Assembly (NCBI RefSeq): GCF_023910635.1
Contig: NZ_JAAVVZ010000007.1
Coordinates: 1 to 64,000 of the forward strand
Origin: Sphingorhabdus sp.
GTDB taxonomy: Bacteria; Pseudomonadota; Alphaproteobacteria; Sphingomonadales; Sphingomonadaceae
Length of the DNA: 64,000 nt
Direction: 5' to 3'
This document shows, in pieces, positions 61,265-64,000 of the stretch; position 1 is the first letter of the stretch, and each line of letters begins with the position of its first letter. A program made the translations under genes and the position numbers. A model generated the notes under the pieces. The model searched no databases, was not told the origin of the DNA, and saw only the letters and a program-made list of their open reading frames with translations.

Positions 61265-62007
61265 AGCCGACGTCTCTTTGCTTTTAACGAAGAAAGCGCC
61301 TGCCCTGCTATCGCAGCGCCTGGGCCATTGCCTTGCGCAATCGTCTCCAAGGCGAAGCCCAGCGTAACATTGCCGGTCATGACATCAAAAGGAGGCACTT
61401 CGGTCGTGCAATTAAAGCCGTCGCAAAGATCGAAACTCGATGTCACTACGACAATCGCGGGAACCGATTTTATGTCAAAAGCTCTGAACAATCGGGGGTC
61501 AATTCCGATGTTCCCATAGTCATCTTTATTATCGACGACCTTCATAATTCCTTGTTGGAACGCCTTCATCGAATTACCGGGAAAGCCTCTGAATACCACG
61601 GTGCCGCCCGCCGCAGCAGTATCTCGAATTAAAGCCTTCAAACTTTGTTCTGGCATCGACAGCGAGGCAAAAACAACCAATTGCGGCGCTTCTTGTAGAT
61701 ATGCACTTCCAGAGGTCGCGGTTTTGACAATCTCGTCAAAGTTGATCGCCCCGCCCGACTGTCCTTGCATCAGTTCGGCAGCATTTTCCAAATTGGATTG
61801 TCCACCAAGAACGGTAGCTTGCGCCTCTTTGCGCATCATCTCACCGCGCTTTGCTACTTCGTTTGCCAGCGCCTGGGCATCGGCGGCCTGTTCATCTCCA
61901 AGCTTCAAGACAGCCTGGATATCAAGGCCGTCAACAGTTTGTGCGTAAGCTATGCCTGCCCCTGCGAGCAGGAGCGCAATCGAGCCAAGAACAAGTTGCT
62001 TCTTCAT
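61261..62007 (-). CDS. trbC: Type-F pilin assembly protein TrbC
   Basis: From ATG 62007 (GGGCAGGGGG upstream) the product is 248 residues with signal peptide MKKQLVLGSIALLLAGAGIA. The C-terminal domain has EAPQLVVFASLSMPEQSLKA, GGTVVFRGFPGNSMKAFQQG and IDPRLFRAFDIKSVPAIVVV, typical of F-type TrbC. It helps pilus assembly in the periplasm together with TraW; in some plasmids the two are fused. The stop overlaps the traN start (ATGA). Confidence 0.92.
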   Translation of the reverse strand: MKKQLVLGSIALLLAGAGIAYAQTVDGLDIQAVLKLGDEQAADAQALANEVAKRGEMMRKEAQATVLGGQSNLENAAELMQGQSGGAINFDEIVKTATSGSAYLQEAPQLVVFASLSMPEQSLKALIRDTAAAGGTVVFRGFPGNSMKAFQQGIMKVVDNKDDYGNIGIDPRLFRAFDIKSVPAIVVVTSSFDLCDGFNCTTEVPPFDVMTGNVTLGFALETIAQGNGPGAAIAGQALSSLKAKRRRL

Positions 62008-62020
62008 CCCCCTGCCCTTC

Positions 62021-63085
62021 CTACAACACACAGCAATTGCGTTTGCGCCAAACCAAATAGCCCATGTCCTCTCCGATAATCGGATAAGTTCGACCTGAAC
62101 CCGGCTTCATGTCGGAAGATCCAATAGGCGGACACGCCCATCGGCCTTTGACCATCGGCGATGGAACAGTCGCCTGAAAGCGATATTGCTGCTTACGCAA
62201 TATCGGCATTAGATATTTGCCACAGAGCCCCTTGCTCCCCATCGTTCCCCACGCAATTCCTTGTCTGTGGAGCTTGTAGGTGAAACGCGACAGTGCAAGC
62301 CGCGACGACTGGACCGGACCCACATGTTCAGCAATATTGCCGTTCATCGGGTACATTGAACCAAGACAACCAGCGCACCAAAATAATGGATCAAGCGGCA
62401 ATTTAGTGGTCGCAGCACCGCAATCAGCAGCACAAGCAACCTGTGCAATCGGATTAGCAAAAAGAGCCACCTCGGGATTGATAAGCGCAGTAAGAACATC
62501 ATCCTGCCAAAGGGGATCAATCTCGGTGACATACGCGATATCGAATGATGACTGCTCAAGGCAGGCCATGTCAGTGAGAAGCTCCATCCAATATAAAAGA
62601 GGATAGACATACCAATGGACGTGCCATTTAGCTCCCTGCCCCGTCCCATCGACACTTCGGGCGGCCTTTCCGTAACCAATATTGAACCCGGGAGAAATTT
62701 TCTTGCCGCCAAGGCTTGAAAAGCACCAAGGCTTGGTGGTCACATCTGCCAAGCGAACCGGCTCCCAAAAGCCCATCGCGACACCGATACGAGGGACCGG
62801 CGACCCGCATGCACAAATTGGTGAATCAGGGTTTTTCGGATCTGGCCGATCACTAGGAATGATTTTGAGCCCACCGACCGACAATGGGAAAAGGCAAGAC
62901 CAGCAGACATCGGTAATCGGATTAACAAACCGGCCAGTGCATTTGCCGGGCACATTGCCCGCACCGCTTGTTTGCGCAGAAGCACTTGGCGTAACCATAA
63001 AAGCAAACAGCAACAGGAATAGACAGCCTATCAAAAACCTTGTGCGCTGTTGAGCTAATTGCGATCTTGAAAAAATATAGGCCAT
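62021..63085 (-). CDS. traU: F-type conjugation protein TraU
   Basis: ATG 63085 follows GGGAGG with suitable spacing. The 354-residue exported protein (signal MAYIFSRSQLAQQRTRFLIG... to SASAQT) has the TraU pattern: CTGRFVNPITDVCWSCLFPL, CSPIPRIGVAMGFWEPVRL-like sequence (CGSPVPRIGVAMGFWEPVRL), DPLWQDDVLTALINPEVALF, PLFWCAGCLGSMYPMNG. Cys-rich; probably needs TraF. TraU is essential for DNA transfer in F-type systems. It overlaps the traW end by a few bases. Confidence 0.94.
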   Translation of the reverse strand: MAYIFSRSQLAQQRTRFLIGCLFLLLFAFMVTPSASAQTSGAGNVPGKCTGRFVNPITDVCWSCLFPLSVGGLKIIPSDRPDPKNPDSPICACGSPVPRIGVAMGFWEPVRLADVTTKPWCFSSLGGKKISPGFNIGYGKAARSVDGTGQGAKWHVHWYVYPLLYWMELLTDMACLEQSSFDIAYVTEIDPLWQDDVLTALINPEVALFANPIAQVACAADCGAATTKLPLDPLFWCAGCLGSMYPMNGNIAEHVGPVQSSRLALSRFTYKLHRQGIAWGTMGSKGLCGKYLMPILRKQQYRFQATVPSPMVKGRWACPPIGSSDMKPGSGRTYPIIGEDMGYLVWRKRNCCVL

Positions 63086-63087
63086 GT

Positions 63088-63717
63088 TCACTGCCTCCCG
63101 ATTGCAACGGGAAATTCAGAAACGCGCATCACCTCACCAGCTTGCTCGACAACGGCAGGAACAGCCCTAATGCCGAATCGATCAGTCAAATAACCGCCCT
63201 GATCAAAATACACGCGTCGTTGATATTTGGTCATCGCATCAAGCGGAGCGCCCTTCACAAAAATCAATTTTGAATTGCTGTCTTTGTATTTTGCAATTGC
63301 CCAATCAATTTGGTCACGGTCATCGCCGTCGATGAATACAAGGGCTTGACGAACGCGCACAAAGCTAAGCGGATTAACCCTCTGGCCTTTGCGGGCTATG
63401 ACATTGCCCTTGGTGTCCAAAATATCATGTTGGACAGCAACAGTCGGATCATATACCCAACTTCTGCGCTTCACGGCCAGACCAACGCCCCATACCGGCT
63501 CAGGACGGCGCACCTTAGCTTCGGTCCGGCGCGCCAATTCAGCGTTCATCTTTTCGATGCCACCATTCGATTCTAGCGTCTTAAGTTTTTGCTCGATCGA
63601 ACGAAGCAAATCGGTTTCTGCGATCGGAAATACCGCGCCCCGTTGCCCATAGTCCTTTGCCATCGAAGGCACCGCACACAAGATGAGTGAGACGATCATG
63701 ACACGCAGGATATTCAT
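63088..63717 (-). CDS. traW: F-type conjugation protein TraW
   Basis: The 209-residue exported protein (signal MNILRVMIVSLILCAVPSMA) matches TraW: KDYGQRGAVFPIAETDLLRS, AVQHDILDTKGNVIARKGQR, VNPLSFVRVRQALVFIDGDD, LIFVKGAPLDAMTKYQRRVY and VYFDQGGYLTDRFGIRAVPA. TraW acts with TrbC in pilus assembly. The ATG at 63717 overlaps the preceding stop (TGATG), so the operon is coupled. Confidence 0.94.
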   Translation of the reverse strand: MNILRVMIVSLILCAVPSMAKDYGQRGAVFPIAETDLLRSIEQKLKTLESNGGIEKMNAELARRTEAKVRRPEPVWGVGLAVKRRSWVYDPTVAVQHDILDTKGNVIARKGQRVNPLSFVRVRQALVFIDGDDRDQIDWAIAKYKDSNSKLIFVKGAPLDAMTKYQRRVYFDQGGYLTDRFGIRAVPAVVEQAGEVMRVSEFPVAIGRQ

Positions 63718-64000
63718 CACAGTATCAACTTATCGGCGACACCAACGAGCTGGCGCTTACACACAAAACCGATGTCGCCATAGCGACTGTCAAATCCATC
63801 AGGATGACGCGAGCCCATGTAAAAACAATCATTGGGAATGACGCCTGTAGGCCCGGGCCGCAAAACCTCGCCGACGGATGAACGCGGTTTGATGAATGCT
63901 ACTTGCACTTCACCTCGCGCTACCGAACGAGGGTTCGTCCTCTTGTTATCGCTCGGCCCAAAGCGCACAAACACGCGCGCGCCGCGATGAACAATTTCGT
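63717..64000 (-). CDS. S26 family signal peptidase of the tra operon (5' end outside window)
   Basis: The frame is open to base 64000 on the minus strand and encodes at least 94 residues. Seen: GARVFVRFGPSDNKR, RPGPTGVIPNDCFYMGSRHP-DGFDSRYGDIGFV, the C-terminal box of S26/TraF-TrhF-type peptidases (PNDxFxMG...DSRYxG). The catalytic Ser and Lys lie outside the window. Such a peptidase processes pilin or cyclises it in F/H-type systems and normally precedes traW. Confidence 0.85.
   Translation of the reverse strand, partial: EIVHRGARVFVRFGPSDNKRTNPRSVARGEVQVAFIKPRSSVGEVLRPGPTGVIPNDCFYMGSRHPDGFDSRYGDIGFVCKRQLVGVADKLIL

Overview
The window looks like a sphingomonad-type alphaproteobacterium (order Sphingomonadales). 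The evidence is the moderately high GC coding style, the DUF3576 lipoprotein, a compact lateral-type flagellar operon, an alphaproteobacterial type II-C CRISPR repeat and an F-type tra operon with sphingomonad-like proteins. This is inference from protein character only; no database was searched.

Left part (1-2.9 kb): the 3' end of a large exoprotein with a class 3 lipase C-terminal domain is followed by an ankyrin-repeat lipoprotein, probably a toxin-immunity pair, then a small IS110 scar. From 2.9 to 24.0 kb almost every gene is on the + strand and overlaps or abuts its neighbour. The order is DUF3576 lipoprotein, TPR protein, fliQ-fliR-flhB-flhA-flgF-flgG-flgA-flgH-flgI-flgB-flgC-fliE-fliF-X-fliH-fliI-fliJ-(fliK slot)-flgD-flgE-fliM-fliN-fliO-fliP-fliA-TPR-Y. 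It encodes an export gate, ATPase, rod, P/L rings, hook and a small C-ring. No fliG, flagellin, filament cap, hook-filament junction, flgJ or motor gene is present. FliF lacks the usual FliG-binding tail and FlhB has NPEH instead of NPTH.

At 24.02-24.09 kb the last 22 codons of guaA (GMP synthase) lie alone on the minus strand. The 3' end of guaA is a classic island attachment site, and everything to the right looks like an integrated mobile island whose other end is outside the window. The island holds IS scars (IS110, IS3, IS630, Tn3, parE); a minus-strand defence operon (DUF2130 - SIR2-like - HerA ATPase - KTSC); two Fic proteins; an IS1182-type element split by an intact IS481 element, both with recognisable target duplications; cargo genes (esterase, thermonuclease-like); and a complete type II-C CRISPR locus. 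That locus has a minus-strand tracrRNA with terminator, cas9, cas1, cas2 and an array of 23 intact repeats plus one degenerate repeat. cas1 is cut by an IS5/IS427-type element. A BrnT/BrnA toxin-antitoxin pair follows.

The right end (51.6-64.0 kb, minus strand) is an F-type conjugation module: S26 peptidase - traW - traU - trbC - traN - two paralogous small genes - traF - traH - traG. TraN carries a very long Cys-rich tandem repeat region, and TraG ends in a peptidase-M15-like domain. The T4SS, CRISPR, SIR2-HerA, Fic and BrnTA content fits an integrative conjugative element carrying its own defence arsenal.
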